Assembly (NCBI GenBank): GCA_038087035.1
Contig: CP051187.1
Location: forward strand, 2,733,001 to 2,797,000
Length of the DNA stretch: 64,000 nucleotides
Direction: 5' to 3'
DNA from: Gloeotrichia echinulata CP02
Lineage (GTDB): Bacteria > Cyanobacteriota > Cyanobacteriia > Cyanobacteriales > Nostocaceae
Shown here in pieces: positions 17,651-26,684 of the stretch. The notes under the pieces are model-generated. The model saw only the letters and a list, made by a program, of their open reading frames with translations, ran no database searches and was not told where the DNA came from. How positions within the stretch are numbered: the stretch's first letter is position 1; the number at the start of each line of letters is the position of its first letter. The translations under genes and the position numbers were made by a program.

Positions 17651-18856
17651 ATGTGGACTTTTTCACAATCTATAACTTCCATCAGCGCACAAGATCATAA
17701 ACCAAATATTCTGGTAATCTCCCGTACCTTTTTTCCTAATCAAGGCGGTATTCAGGAGTATGCCTATAATCGCTGTTTGCAAGACCCCAAAAGTGTCATC
17801 GTTCTTTCCTCTGCATGTGCAGATGACGGCAAATTTGACCAGATACAAACATTTCCAATATACCGCTGGCCGATGCCACCACCTGGGCTTTTTGGACCTT
17901 TAGGGGGTATTTTAAAACAAATTCTGAATATGTTCTGGTCAGTAGTATTAGGCATTCGCCTATATCAACGCTATCATTATCGTTATATAGAGTGGTGCCA
18001 CGGCTACGACTTTCCTGCTTTACTCTTGCTAAGTTATTTATTGCCGATTGAGTGCTTTATTTACCTCCACGGAGATGATGTACTTTGCCCGTTAAAAAAT
18101 CCTTTTTTTCGATGGCTATTTGAGTGGACACTCCAGCGTAGTAAAATAATTGTATGCAATAGTAGCTTCACTCAAAACTACCTAAAAGAGAATTTTGAAG
18201 TTGAGCGACCTATTCAGATTATCCACCCAACTGTCAGACCAGAAAAATTTGGTCAGGTAAGTCTCAAGCAAGAAAATATTCTCCGCTCACAGATACGCCA
18301 GAAATATCAAATTCCCCAAGACGCAATTGTGATATTGTCAGTAGGGCGCTTAGTCAGACGCAAAGGTTTTGACCGGGTTATTGAACATTTGCCCGCCCTG
18401 TTAGCTGATGGGCTTGATGTCTACTACCTCATCTGCGGTCGGGGTCAAATGGAGTCTGAACTGAGGGAATTATCCGAAAAATTGGGTGTTGCTTCACGGG
18501 TTATTTTTGCCGGATATGTACCTGATGAAGAATTAGCTAGCTATTACGCAACGTGTGACATATTTTCGATGCTTACCTTCTTTGATAACAAGCAAAAAAG
18601 CATTGAAGGTTTTGGAATTGTTTACCTAGAAGCGGGTTATTTTGGTAAACCTGTGATCGCCTCACGAGTAGGAGGTGTAGAGGATGCTGTCCTTCATGGA
18701 GAAACCGGTTTGTTAGTAGATCCAAACTCTCCAAAGGAAATTTTGTCAATGCTGCGCCAGATGTGTACAGATCGAGAACTGCGTGAAAAATTAGGTAACA
18801 GAGGTCAAGAATTAGCAACCAGGAACACGCCTCATAGAATGCTGTATATGACTTAA
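17651..18856 (+). CDS. Glycosyltransferase family 4
   Basis: 401 residues. The N-terminal acceptor domain starts ILVISRTFFPNQGGIQEYAYN. The C-terminal donor domain has ILSVGRLVRRKGFDRVIEHLPALL, ISMLTFFD-type loops and EGFGIVYLEAGYFGKPVIASRVGGVEDAV, where E-G-F-G-x5-E is the GT4 catalytic/donor motif. The end (ELATRNTPHRMLYMT) looks abrupt for the family and is followed by a truncated ORF, so the last helix may be altered. It lies in the middle of the polysaccharide operon. Confidence 0.85.
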   Translation: MWTFSQSITSISAQDHKPNILVISRTFFPNQGGIQEYAYNRCLQDPKSVIVLSSACADDGKFDQIQTFPIYRWPMPPPGLFGPLGGILKQILNMFWSVVLGIRLYQRYHYRYIEWCHGYDFPALLLLSYLLPIECFIYLHGDDVLCPLKNPFFRWLFEWTLQRSKIIVCNSSFTQNYLKENFEVERPIQIIHPTVRPEKFGQVSLKQENILRSQIRQKYQIPQDAIVILSVGRLVRRKGFDRVIEHLPALLADGLDVYYLICGRGQMESELRELSEKLGVASRVIFAGYVPDEELASYYATCDIFSMLTFFDNKQKSIEGFGIVYLEAGYFGKPVIASRVGGVEDAVLHGETGLLVDPNSPKEILSMLRQMCTDRELREKLGNRGQELATRNTPHRMLYMT

Positions 18857-18917
18857 ATTACAGTGTAAATCCATCACAAATATTACCTACTAAAATCATC
18901 ATTTAGGAAAAATCGCA

Positions 18918-19097
18918 ATGACTATTTACGAACGCGGTATTATCACCTTCGCTTATGGATTGCCTAAGTTTATTGAAATGGCAAAAACTCTGGCACATTC
19001 GCTAAACCTATATTCACCAAATATTAGGCGTGCAATAGTTACGGACAACCCAGACAACAAAGAATTAATAGAACTATTTGATGACATTATTCCTTAA
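18918..19097 (+). pseudogene. Fragment of a glycosyltransferase-like protein (59 codons)
   Basis: A short ORF begins MTIYERGIITFAYGLPKFIE and runs through RRAIVTDNPDNKELIELFDDIIP before TAA. The pattern (a strand, then AKTLAHSLNLYSPNIRRAIVTD, then elements of a nucleotide-sugar fold) is that of the first strand-helix-strand of a GT-A-type protein some 250-300 residues long. Nothing follows in any frame before the next gene 29 bp on. It is probably a truncated gene and unlikely to be functional. Confidence 0.6.
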
Positions 19098-19126
19098 ACT
19101 TCATATCAATTGACAAAGGTAATCTC

Positions 19127-19990
19127 ATGAAAAACTTTCAACACTTTATTATCACTCGATTTAACGTCAGAGTAGACTACAGCAACTCACGCATCGGAAT
19201 TAACCCCGATTGGTTAACTCATCGCTTCAAATTATTTGACAAGTTTTGCTATTCTTCCCTTCGCGGACAGTCAAACCAAAATTTCAAATGGCTAATTTTT
19301 TTTGATAGTGAAACACCAGAAGAATTTAAGAATAAAATCCAAGAATACTCAAAATGGCAAAATATTATTCCTATTTATCTAGATTCTGAATTTACTAATA
19401 GAATTAGTCGGGAAACTGTGCTAAATAATTTAAACAATAATGTTGAATATTTAATTACAACCAGATTAGATAATGATGATGCAGTCTCTAAACAATTTGT
19501 TGATTTAATTCAAAGCAGCTTCAAGAAACAAAAGTTTGAGTTTCTAAATTTTACTTGTGGTTACGTTTTGAGTAATCGCAAGCTTTATGAATTTAATTAC
19601 TTAAATAATCCTTTTATGAGTTTAATTGAAAGAGTTAATGAACGAAATATTGATGGATTCAAAACAATTGTATGTGGAGAACATACAAAATTGTCTTTGA
19701 TGGGCAAGATTGAACAAGTAAAAACAAAACCAACGTGGCTACAAGTTATTCATGATAAAAATGTATCTAATAGAGTGAGAGGCATCAGACAACCCATAAA
19801 AAGATTAGGAGATGATTTCTCTATTAATACCGAATATATTCCCAATCAAGAGAAATTAGTACCTTATTTAATCGACAAAAGTTTTAGCCTAATTAAGACT
19901 CCTGTAGACTCCCTTGTTCTCGCCTTACCAAAAGATGTCAGAGCTAGTCTCAAAAAAATATCAACGATGATGAATCGCAAATATATCTGA
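19127..19990 (+). CDS. Putative rhamnosyltransferase-family protein
   Basis: 287 residues. The start (FQHFIITRFNVRVDY), the segment SSLRGQSNQNFKWLIFFDSETPEEFKNKI and the acidic YLITTRLDNDDAVS are typical of the family annotated as putative rhamnosyl transferase (GT-A-like, with an LDNDD metal/donor motif). It would work in the cytoplasm on the lipid-linked repeat unit. The complete dTDP-rhamnose pathway 13 kb downstream agrees with rhamnose as donor, but that is inference. Confidence 0.78.
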   Translation: MKNFQHFIITRFNVRVDYSNSRIGINPDWLTHRFKLFDKFCYSSLRGQSNQNFKWLIFFDSETPEEFKNKIQEYSKWQNIIPIYLDSEFTNRISRETVLNNLNNNVEYLITTRLDNDDAVSKQFVDLIQSSFKKQKFEFLNFTCGYVLSNRKLYEFNYLNNPFMSLIERVNERNIDGFKTIVCGEHTKLSLMGKIEQVKTKPTWLQVIHDKNVSNRVRGIRQPIKRLGDDFSINTEYIPNQEKLVPYLIDKSFSLIKTPVDSLVLALPKDVRASLKKISTMMNRKYI

Positions 19991-20047
19991 TTTATCAACA
20001 GATAGTTCCAATATCAATCGATTAGTATTAGGGAGAAATTTTTGGTC

Positions 20048-20758
20048 ATGAAAATGAGCAAAGTAGAATCAACAACTGGTTTTAGTGCATTGATGCTAAA
20101 AGTAATTCGTAGATGCGTACAGGCTTTTGAATACTGGGATACTAAAGGTTATGAAGCAGAAAAATACTGGCATGATAGGCATTCAAAATATCAATTCAAT
20201 TTGAAGGGAGTTGGCAATGCAGCATTATCTCAAGAAGAGAATGAGCAGATGTATCTTGAAGCAAAAGAGGTTTTCCTTTCGGTTTGTCATGAAATGGAAA
20301 TTGACTTCACTAAAATTTGCATACTAGATATAGGTTGTGGTACTGGATTTTACACAAAGATTTTTCATGAAAATGGATGCAAAAACTATTTAGGAATTGA
20401 TATTACAAATGTTTTATTTGGAAAACTCACCCAAGACTTTCAAGGATTTAAATTCCAGAAATTAGATATTTCTGAACAAAGCTTAAATGATAGCTTTGAT
20501 TTAATTATCATGATTGATGTGACACAACATATTACCAATCCTGATAAATTTTCTTTTGCTATGCAAAGCATAAAATCTTCTCTAGCCGACAATGGTATTT
20601 TTATTGTCACTTCATGGCTTAATGAAAATGCCCGTCAATGTTTCTATGAAGTTTCTCGCTCTCTGAAGGATTATCAAAAAGAATTCCCTGATTATAGCTT
20701 TAGTAAACCAATTCCCTTTAGAGATAAATTTATCTTTACGATCCGAAATAAAAAATGA
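20048..20758 (+). CDS. Class I SAM-dependent methyltransferase
   Basis: About 236 residues. The start at 20048 is favoured by GGGAGAAA upstream; a TTG two codons earlier and an ATG two codons later are also possible. Motif I is ICILDIGCGTGFYTKIF, followed by YLGIDIT (motif II region) and FDLIIMIDVTQHI. It resembles methyltransferases that modify sugars or lipid carriers in polysaccharide clusters. It sits 50 bp after the rhamnosyltransferase-like gene and 61 bp before the flippase gene, so it is probably co-transcribed with both. Confidence 0.82.
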   Translation: MKMSKVESTTGFSALMLKVIRRCVQAFEYWDTKGYEAEKYWHDRHSKYQFNLKGVGNAALSQEENEQMYLEAKEVFLSVCHEMEIDFTKICILDIGCGTGFYTKIFHENGCKNYLGIDITNVLFGKLTQDFQGFKFQKLDISEQSLNDSFDLIIMIDVTQHITNPDKFSFAMQSIKSSLADNGIFIVTSWLNENARQCFYEVSRSLKDYQKEFPDYSFSKPIPFRDKFIFTIRNKK

Positions 20759-20819
20759 AATCAAGTTGAGATTTTCTTCTGCTATTCAATAAGCGTATGA
20801 TTCCCACCCACCCTGTTTT

Positions 20820-22268
20820 ATGACTGTAAGCAACTCAAAAAAGATAGTTAAAGCTAGTCTCTGGATAACTGTTAGCTTTGGTATGGGAAAAGTAGCTCAG
20901 TTAATTGCTCAAGCTATTTTGGCTCGCTTGTTGTCGCCTGAAGACTTTGGAATTTGGGCAATGGTTCTAGTCTTATCAAATTTCTCACTTCTGTTTAGAG
21001 ATACTACTATTGCCCAAGTCCTAGTACAAAGAGGTTTGGATGATTCTAAACTAGTTAACATTGTCTACAGCATAGGAGTCAATGTTTCTATAATTTTGTT
21101 TTTCATCCAAGTTTTAGCAGGATTCCCTCTTTCCTACTTTTTTAACAAGCCAATTTTATGCCCTTTAACGGCACTTTCAGCTTTTGTCTTCCTAATTGGA
21201 GCAGGTGCAGGTTCTCATACGGCAATACTACAACGAAAAATGAAGTTTAAAGAGCTAGCTATTTGTGATATGCTTGCTAATTTTTCACGAGTATCTAGCT
21301 TGGTTATTAGCTCAATGTTGGGATGGGGATTTTGGTCATTTGCAATTGGAGAAATAGCGATGGCTTTGGTAGATTCGTTGTTAAAACAGTTTTTTAGTCA
21401 GTATGAATTTAAATACCTTTTTCATCTAGAAAAATCTAAAGTTAATGAAATAAAAGAGTTTATTTTTGGGGTTTTAGGAAGTAAGATAGCTGTTCAACTC
21501 AATATAACAGGAGATAACTTAATTGTTGGCAAGCTTTTAGGAACTCAATCTCTTGGCTACTATAGTGTTGCTTATCAACTAGCTACCACACCAGCATTTG
21601 CATTTTCTCAGATTAATAATCGTGTTATTTTCTCTGCTATCTCACAAACGAGCGAGGGGAGCAAAGAACCTAAAATTAAAAAAGTTATCGAATATTATGC
21701 TATTACTGCTGGTTTAATATATGGGTTAGCATTTACTTTAACGCCAGAACTAATTACACTTGTTTACGGCAATACTTGGAAGCAATCTATTCCTATATGT
21801 CAAACTATACTGATCTATTCTTATATGGCAGGATTTATGTCAATCCTTGGTGCCTATCTGTTATCCATCAATAAATCTCTAGACATTGCGCGAATCGATT
21901 GGTTCATCGTACCGTTTTCTCTAACTTCTTACGTCATTGGTGCTAACATAGCAGGCATACAAGGCGTTGCCATTGCCGTTACATCGGTTATGGGTTTTGC
22001 GGCTTCAACCTGGTATTTAATAGCTGCTTGTCGTAGCTCAGGAGCAAATATAAAATCATTTTTAAATTCAGCATTTATTCCGACTATATCTATAGCAATA
22101 GTTATGATTACAATACATATAATCCCTGGTATTCACAATGCAAATATTTATCTAAAGGTCTTAATTTTACTAGGTGCTTATATAGCAATGCTTACTTTAG
22201 TTTCTAAGGGTCGTTTACCTTTTAGTTTAATCAAATTTATGTTTCATGAAAGCTGGTTTAATATCTAA
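20820..22268 (+). CDS. Polysaccharide flippase (Wzx type, MATE/MOP superfamily)
   Basis: 482 residues with about 12-14 hydrophobic segments. The start ASLWITVSFGMGKVAQLIAQAILARLLSPEDFGIWAMVLVLSNF is the typical first-helix signature of oligosaccharide flippases. Later DNLIVGKLLGTQSLGYYSVAYQLATTPAFAFSQI matches the second lobe. It would move undecaprenyl-linked repeat units across the plasma membrane for polymerisation. Confidence 0.9.
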   Translation: MTVSNSKKIVKASLWITVSFGMGKVAQLIAQAILARLLSPEDFGIWAMVLVLSNFSLLFRDTTIAQVLVQRGLDDSKLVNIVYSIGVNVSIILFFIQVLAGFPLSYFFNKPILCPLTALSAFVFLIGAGAGSHTAILQRKMKFKELAICDMLANFSRVSSLVISSMLGWGFWSFAIGEIAMALVDSLLKQFFSQYEFKYLFHLEKSKVNEIKEFIFGVLGSKIAVQLNITGDNLIVGKLLGTQSLGYYSVAYQLATTPAFAFSQINNRVIFSAISQTSEGSKEPKIKKVIEYYAITAGLIYGLAFTLTPELITLVYGNTWKQSIPICQTILIYSYMAGFMSILGAYLLSINKSLDIARIDWFIVPFSLTSYVIGANIAGIQGVAIAVTSVMGFAASTWYLIAACRSSGANIKSFLNSAFIPTISIAIVMITIHIIPGIHNANIYLKVLILLGAYIAMLTLVSKGRLPFSLIKFMFHESWFNI

Positions 22269-22335
22269 TAAATATACTTCAGTATATTGTTAATTAATTT
22301 TTTGCCATTTTCCTAATCACATTGAGGTAAAATCT

Positions 22336-23478
22336 ATGAACCAAAAGTATCACGCTTTATCAATTACTAATCAGTTTCTTGGACATCGCACATATGGTCA
22401 GTTATTGAGAGATTACTTCAAAAACTCAAATTCCCCTGGTTCAGTAGATTTCTACTGGTTTATGGATGAGTGTAAAAATTTACAATGGCTGCTCACTAGA
22501 CCCTTTTATCGCAAGTTCCCGAACTCTTGGATTCAACAACGGAATCTAGATGTTCAATGTCTTCGTTCTGAACTTATATCAGCCTATATTACTAAGTCTT
22601 TGATCAAAAAAAACTTATATAAAAAACCATATACAGTCATGCACTTACACACTCAAGTTATGGCGCTCTTAGCCCTAGAGTACATGAAAAAAATCCCTAC
22701 TGTTGTTAGTATTGACTTTACCGCTGCACTCGTATCTAGAGAAATGTCTGATAGTCGCTTTCAGTGGACTTATGCTCCTAATATTTTAATAGAGCAAAGA
22801 GTTTTTCATGCTGCATCGCGAATTATTTCCTGGTCAGAGTTAGCTAAAAAATCTGTTGTTGAAGATTATGGTATTCATGAAGACAAAGTTATAGTAATTC
22901 CTCCCGGAGTTAATTTAAGTATCTTGGATGTTGATAATAATTTTAGATCACACAATTCTCAAGCTTGTAATATCCTCTTTGTCGGTGGAGACTTTACAAG
23001 AAAAGGAGGTCATGATTTGTTATCAGTCTTTCTAGAAAGTCTTTCAGATTCAGCAACTCTTCATTTAGTTACTAAAGCAACCATAGAATGTAGTCACCCT
23101 CAAGTTCGAGTTTATAATAATATCACTGCCTACTCCCCAGAATGGAAAGCCCTTTATCAGCAGGCAGACATTTTTGTAATGCCTAGTTATAGTGAAGGAT
23201 TACCTCAAGTTTTCATGGAAGCAATGGGATTTGGGCTTCCAGTAGTTGCAACAAATCTACCTCAGATCGAAGAGGTTATTATTGATGGGGTAACAGGTTT
23301 TATGATTCCTCCTGGTAATCGACATGAATTAGCACAACGGCTTAAAACTCTGATTGAAAATCCTACCTTAAGACTTGAAATGGGCATAAAAGGTAAGCAA
23401 GTTGCTCAGATAAAATTTGATATTAATAAAAACTTTTTCCTTATAGAAAGCCTGTTTCAAGCAATTTCAAAGTTATAG
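22336..23478 (+). CDS. Glycosyltransferase family 4
   Basis: 380 residues with an ATG start after TTGAGGTAAAATCT. The donor domain shows ILFVGGDFTRKGGHDLLSVFLE and then ADIFVMPSYSEGLPQVFMEAMGFGLPVVATNLPQIEEVIIDGVTGFMIPPGN, with the E-G-x-x-x-x-x-x-E GT4 motif. It is the last gene of the first plus-strand polysaccharide run; about 1 kb without genes follows. Confidence 0.87.
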   Translation: MNQKYHALSITNQFLGHRTYGQLLRDYFKNSNSPGSVDFYWFMDECKNLQWLLTRPFYRKFPNSWIQQRNLDVQCLRSELISAYITKSLIKKNLYKKPYTVMHLHTQVMALLALEYMKKIPTVVSIDFTAALVSREMSDSRFQWTYAPNILIEQRVFHAASRIISWSELAKKSVVEDYGIHEDKVIVIPPGVNLSILDVDNNFRSHNSQACNILFVGGDFTRKGGHDLLSVFLESLSDSATLHLVTKATIECSHPQVRVYNNITAYSPEWKALYQQADIFVMPSYSEGLPQVFMEAMGFGLPVVATNLPQIEEVIIDGVTGFMIPPGNRHELAQRLKTLIENPTLRLEMGIKGKQVAQIKFDINKNFFLIESLFQAISKL

Positions 23479-24120
23479 TATTTACTGATTAAAATCTGGT
23501 ATTACACTAAGATTTATTAGTAAGATCATTGGGTATACAATAAACGGTTATCCTCATACTGCATAGGTTTTGAGCCGAGCAATAAATTTCAAGCGAGAAG
23601 CACAAACCCATTGAAATAGTTTAAAGGATTACCCAGTAGGCTTTTAGCTTACTTTAGCTATGATCAATTACTTTAGTTATCGGCGGTTTTTCGGGCAAAA
23701 CTTACGCATTATTGACGATTATCCAAATTTTTTGTGTACTGAATAAATGGAATATTTTATTTAGCTCTACATTTCCTTCTATATGCTTTATCTGCTTATC
23801 TTATGCTCTGGCTACCATCAATGTCAGAACAGATGTTAATTAACATTTAAACAAAAATTATCCTTATATATGACTTATACTTAAGTTTTTATTTAGAAAA
23901 TGGAAACGCATTTTTTTTGCTGTAAACCTAAATGATGATTTTATAAAATGCCAAAAATTTCTGCATATCTTTATATACTTTTTATATTTACTGTCAGCCA
24001 TACGTGTTATTATGTTAGTGGAAGAACATTCAATAATTAGTGTTTTTCCTTTGTAGTCTTTTCATTAATTGAAAGCAAAATTGGGAGTATCCCAAATATG
24101 CAAATTGCCCTGTATTAAGG
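23479..24120. other. AT-rich intergenic stretch
   Basis: No gene is seen between the GT4 gene and the riboswitch candidate. The sequence is AT-rich with no clear repeat. TTTATATACTTTTTATATTT and similar runs make promoter calling unreliable. Confidence 0.5.
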
Positions 24121-24216
24121 CACAGGCTCGGCAAACAGACTGAAAGTCAGGGGCTACAAAACAAACCTTGCTTAAGCAGGTATTATTAGTCTGCGTAGGT
24201 GGACTACGCCTGGATG
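24121..24216 (+). ncRNA. Candidate c-di-GMP-I (GEMM)-like riboswitch
   Basis: GGCAAAC is followed by a short stem with a GAAA-type loop (GACTGAAAGTC), then GGGGCTACAAAAC, a second hairpin (ACCTTGCTTAAGCAGGT), and a closing strand. CAGGC at 24123 can pair with GCCTG at 24208 to form P1. This order (GGCAAAC, GAAA-capped stem, GGGRCKCAAA-like joint, second stem, closing strand) is that of GEMM/c-di-GMP-I aptamers, but the joint and P3 depart from consensus. It lies about 330 bp upstream of the RTX-type gene on the same strand, so it may control that surface protein. Confidence 0.45.
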
Positions 24217-24549
24217 CTTCTGCGAATTCTATTCGCCAAGTATTTTTGCAATCATTGGGATACTTCTGTAAAATAAAGCTTTCTTTCCCAAATATAGGCT
24301 ACAAATAAAAACCCGTTGTCCCTCTGGCATTAGTAAAAAAATATGCCTTTGGAAGTCAACAGGTTCGATCTTGATGTTAATTAAAGCTATTCTATTTAAT
24401 TTAACAATATTTTGCCAATGTAGACACTTGGCAAAATCTGTGTGTCATCTGCCTATAAATGGCGGTATTACTGCTGCGTTAAAACTTCAGAATAGCTTGA
24501 ACGATGTAATTGATTTGCAACAACTAACTTACAACAAGGAACAAATTCT

Positions 24550-25269
24550 ATGAATCCTATCATCGGTACACCCGGTCCTGATATTATTACAGGCACTTCT
24601 GTTCACGACGATATCAAAGGTCTTGCTGGTAATGACACCATCAGAGGTCTTGGTGGTAATGACACCATCAGAGGCGGAGATGATAATGACATCATCAGAG
24701 GCGGAGATGGTAACGATCTAATTAATGGTGGAAATGGTAATGACGAATTAAATGGCGGAAAAGGAAATGATGATTTGAGAGGATCTGCAGGGGATGATCT
24801 GCTAATAGGCGAAGCGGGAGATGACTTTCTCTATGGTGAGGCTGGTAACGATCGCTTGTACGGTGGCGCAGGTAAGGATAACCTCTCCGGTGGCGCAGGT
24901 AACGACATCCTCTCCGGTGGCGCAGATAACGACATCCTGACCGGTGGCGCTGGTAATGACCGATTAGCTGGTGGTACTGGTAACGATATCTTCAGATTCA
25001 ACGCTACTACCGATGGCGTTGATCGGATTGTTGACTTTACTGCTGGTCAAGATAAGCTGCAATTGTCGGGTATATTCAAACCACTGGGGATTACCAACTT
25101 TGCAAGTGCGATCAGCGGTGGCTACCTGGAGGTAGTACAGCTAGGTACAAGCACTACATTGAAAGTTGATATCGATGGTAGTGCTGGTGCTGGTAGTTTC
25201 ACCACATTGGCTACTCTCGACAGCACCACTGTAGCTGCCGTGAATCAAGCTAGCAACTTTATATTCTAA
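24550..25269 (+). CDS. RTX-type (haemolysin-type) calcium-binding protein
   Basis: 239 residues with an ATG start after AAGGAACAAA. Residues about 10-145 are some fourteen glycine-rich nonapeptides of the GGxGxDxUx kind (GNDTIRGGDDNDIIRGGDGND), which fold into a calcium-binding beta-roll. The C-terminal part (DIFRFNATTDGVDRIVDFTAGQDKLQLSGIF...) is the usual serralysin-like/type I secretion target region. It has no N-terminal signal and is probably exported by a type I system not in this window. Lying inside the polysaccharide locus suggests a surface or matrix role. Confidence 0.9.
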   Translation: MNPIIGTPGPDIITGTSVHDDIKGLAGNDTIRGLGGNDTIRGGDDNDIIRGGDGNDLINGGNGNDELNGGKGNDDLRGSAGDDLLIGEAGDDFLYGEAGNDRLYGGAGKDNLSGGAGNDILSGGADNDILTGGAGNDRLAGGTGNDIFRFNATTDGVDRIVDFTAGQDKLQLSGIFKPLGITNFASAISGGYLEVVQLGTSTTLKVDIDGSAGAGSFTTLATLDSTTVAAVNQASNFIF

Positions 25270-25314
25270 AAGCATTCAGGGAACTCCAAAAAATAAAAAC
25301 AACCTCTTGAAGTT

Positions 25315-25348
25315 GTTGACAGTTGACTCCTAACTGTCAACTGTCAAC
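25315..25348. repeat. 13-bp perfect inverted repeat after the RTX gene
   Basis: GTTGACAGTTGAC and GTCAACTGTCAAC flank an 8-base loop, 46 bp after the RTX stop. It would form a strong RNA hairpin, but no T-run follows directly. It matches the GTTGACAGTTGAC words spread through Nostoc-type genomes. The rest of 25270-25716 shows no gene. Confidence 0.7.
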
Positions 25349-25716
25349 AGTTCTGATGGGATATTTTTTTTATTTGGAAGTCCTGAATACTGCTTCCCAT
25401 TTTGTTAATGAATGGGGTGTGCGTTAGGTTGCGGCTTCTTGTTTAAAACACAGGAACCGCAGCCTCTTTATTGCGCGCGTCCTGTAAGTCAGAAGTTAGG
25501 CACCACTTCGAGAGTTGCGCCCTTGTATCGCTACAATTCAAAATTCCAGAATAAGTAAGTCGGCGTTAAAAAATCAATCTATGTAACGAACTGTAAACTT
25601 AGGAAAGAAGCTCAAAAATGAATCGTTACAGGGTTTTTACAAAACGCAATATACCTTTGTTCGCTAATTATCATGTAAGTCTGTGGGAATAAGTAGGGCA
25701 TATGCCCTACCTATTG

Positions 25717-26661
25717 TTAATTAGCGTTTTGACGATACCACTCTATGGTATTCTTTAGCCCTTGCTCGAAGCTTACTTGAGCAGTGAAACCAAAGGCTTC
25801 CTTTGCCCGTTCAGTATCTAAACAACGGCGGGGTTGACCATTAGGTTTGTCAGTTTCCCAAATAATTTCTCCCTCAAACTCCATTAACTCAGCTATGAGA
25901 TTAATCAAGTCACGGATAGAGATTTCGTAACCGGTTCCCAAGTTAACAGGTTCAGAATCATTGAATAATTCGGTACCCATAACAATACCCCGGGCTGCAT
26001 CTTCTGAATACAGAAACTCGCGGGTAGGACTACCATCACCCCAAACAGGGAGTTGCTTATCTCCCCTGAGTTGGGCTTCGTGAACTTTGCGAATTAAGGC
26101 CGGAATTACATGAGAACTTCTGGTGTCAAAGTTATCTTCAGGCCCGTATAAATTCACTGGTAGCAGGTAAATCCCATTCAAGCCATACTGCTGGCGGTAA
26201 GATTGCAATTGAACTAAAAGTGCTTTCTTCGCAACGCCATAGGGAGCATTGGTTTCTTCTGGATAACCATTCCAAAGGTCATCTTCTTTGAATGGTACGG
26301 GTGTGAATTTGGGATATGCACAGATAGTGCCAACACAGACAAATTTTTCTACCCCAGCCTGATAGGCAGCATGAATTAGCTGGGTGCCCATGATCAAGTT
26401 ATCGTAGAACAACTCTGCTGGTTTTTCGCGGTTGAGACCGATACCACCAACGTGCGCTGCTAGGTGGATAATAATGTCTTGCTGGTCTACTGCACGCTGG
26501 CAATTTTCCCAAACACGCAGATCGTAGTCACGCGATCGCGGTATTGTAATCTTCTCACGGTCAGCCCCAGCTTTCAACAGATGATCTACTACCTGACGAC
26601 CGAGGAACCCCGCTCCACCAGTGACGACAATCCTTTTATTTTTCAGTTCTAAGGCGGTCAT
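25717..26661 (-). CDS. fcl: GDP-L-fucose synthase
   Basis: 314-residue extended short-chain dehydrogenase. It carries out 3,5-epimerisation and 4-reduction of GDP-4-keto-6-deoxymannose to GDP-L-fucose using NADPH. Visible are the Rossmann motif GGAGFLG (about residues 15-21), catalytic SxnYxxxK features (GTICAYP and YGVAKK near 140) and NLYGPEDNFD. It starts ATG and lies 23 bp downstream of gmd, with which it forms the two-step GDP-fucose operon. It supplies fucose for the polysaccharide. Confidence 0.93.
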   Translation of the reverse strand: MTALELKNKRIVVTGGAGFLGRQVVDHLLKAGADREKITIPRSRDYDLRVWENCQRAVDQQDIIIHLAAHVGGIGLNREKPAELFYDNLIMGTQLIHAAYQAGVEKFVCVGTICAYPKFTPVPFKEDDLWNGYPEETNAPYGVAKKALLVQLQSYRQQYGLNGIYLLPVNLYGPEDNFDTRSSHVIPALIRKVHEAQLRGDKQLPVWGDGSPTREFLYSEDAARGIVMGTELFNDSEPVNLGTGYEISIRDLINLIAELMEFEGEIIWETDKPNGQPRRCLDTERAKEAFGFTAQVSFEQGLKNTIEWYRQNAN

Positions 26662-26684
26662 ATTTTTATCCTTGACGGTGTAAA

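Noticed and set aside
24371..24553. 60-codon ORF overlapping the RTX start
   Set aside because: It begins at a TTG, has no RBS and no recognisable domain; the RTX ATG has its own RBS.
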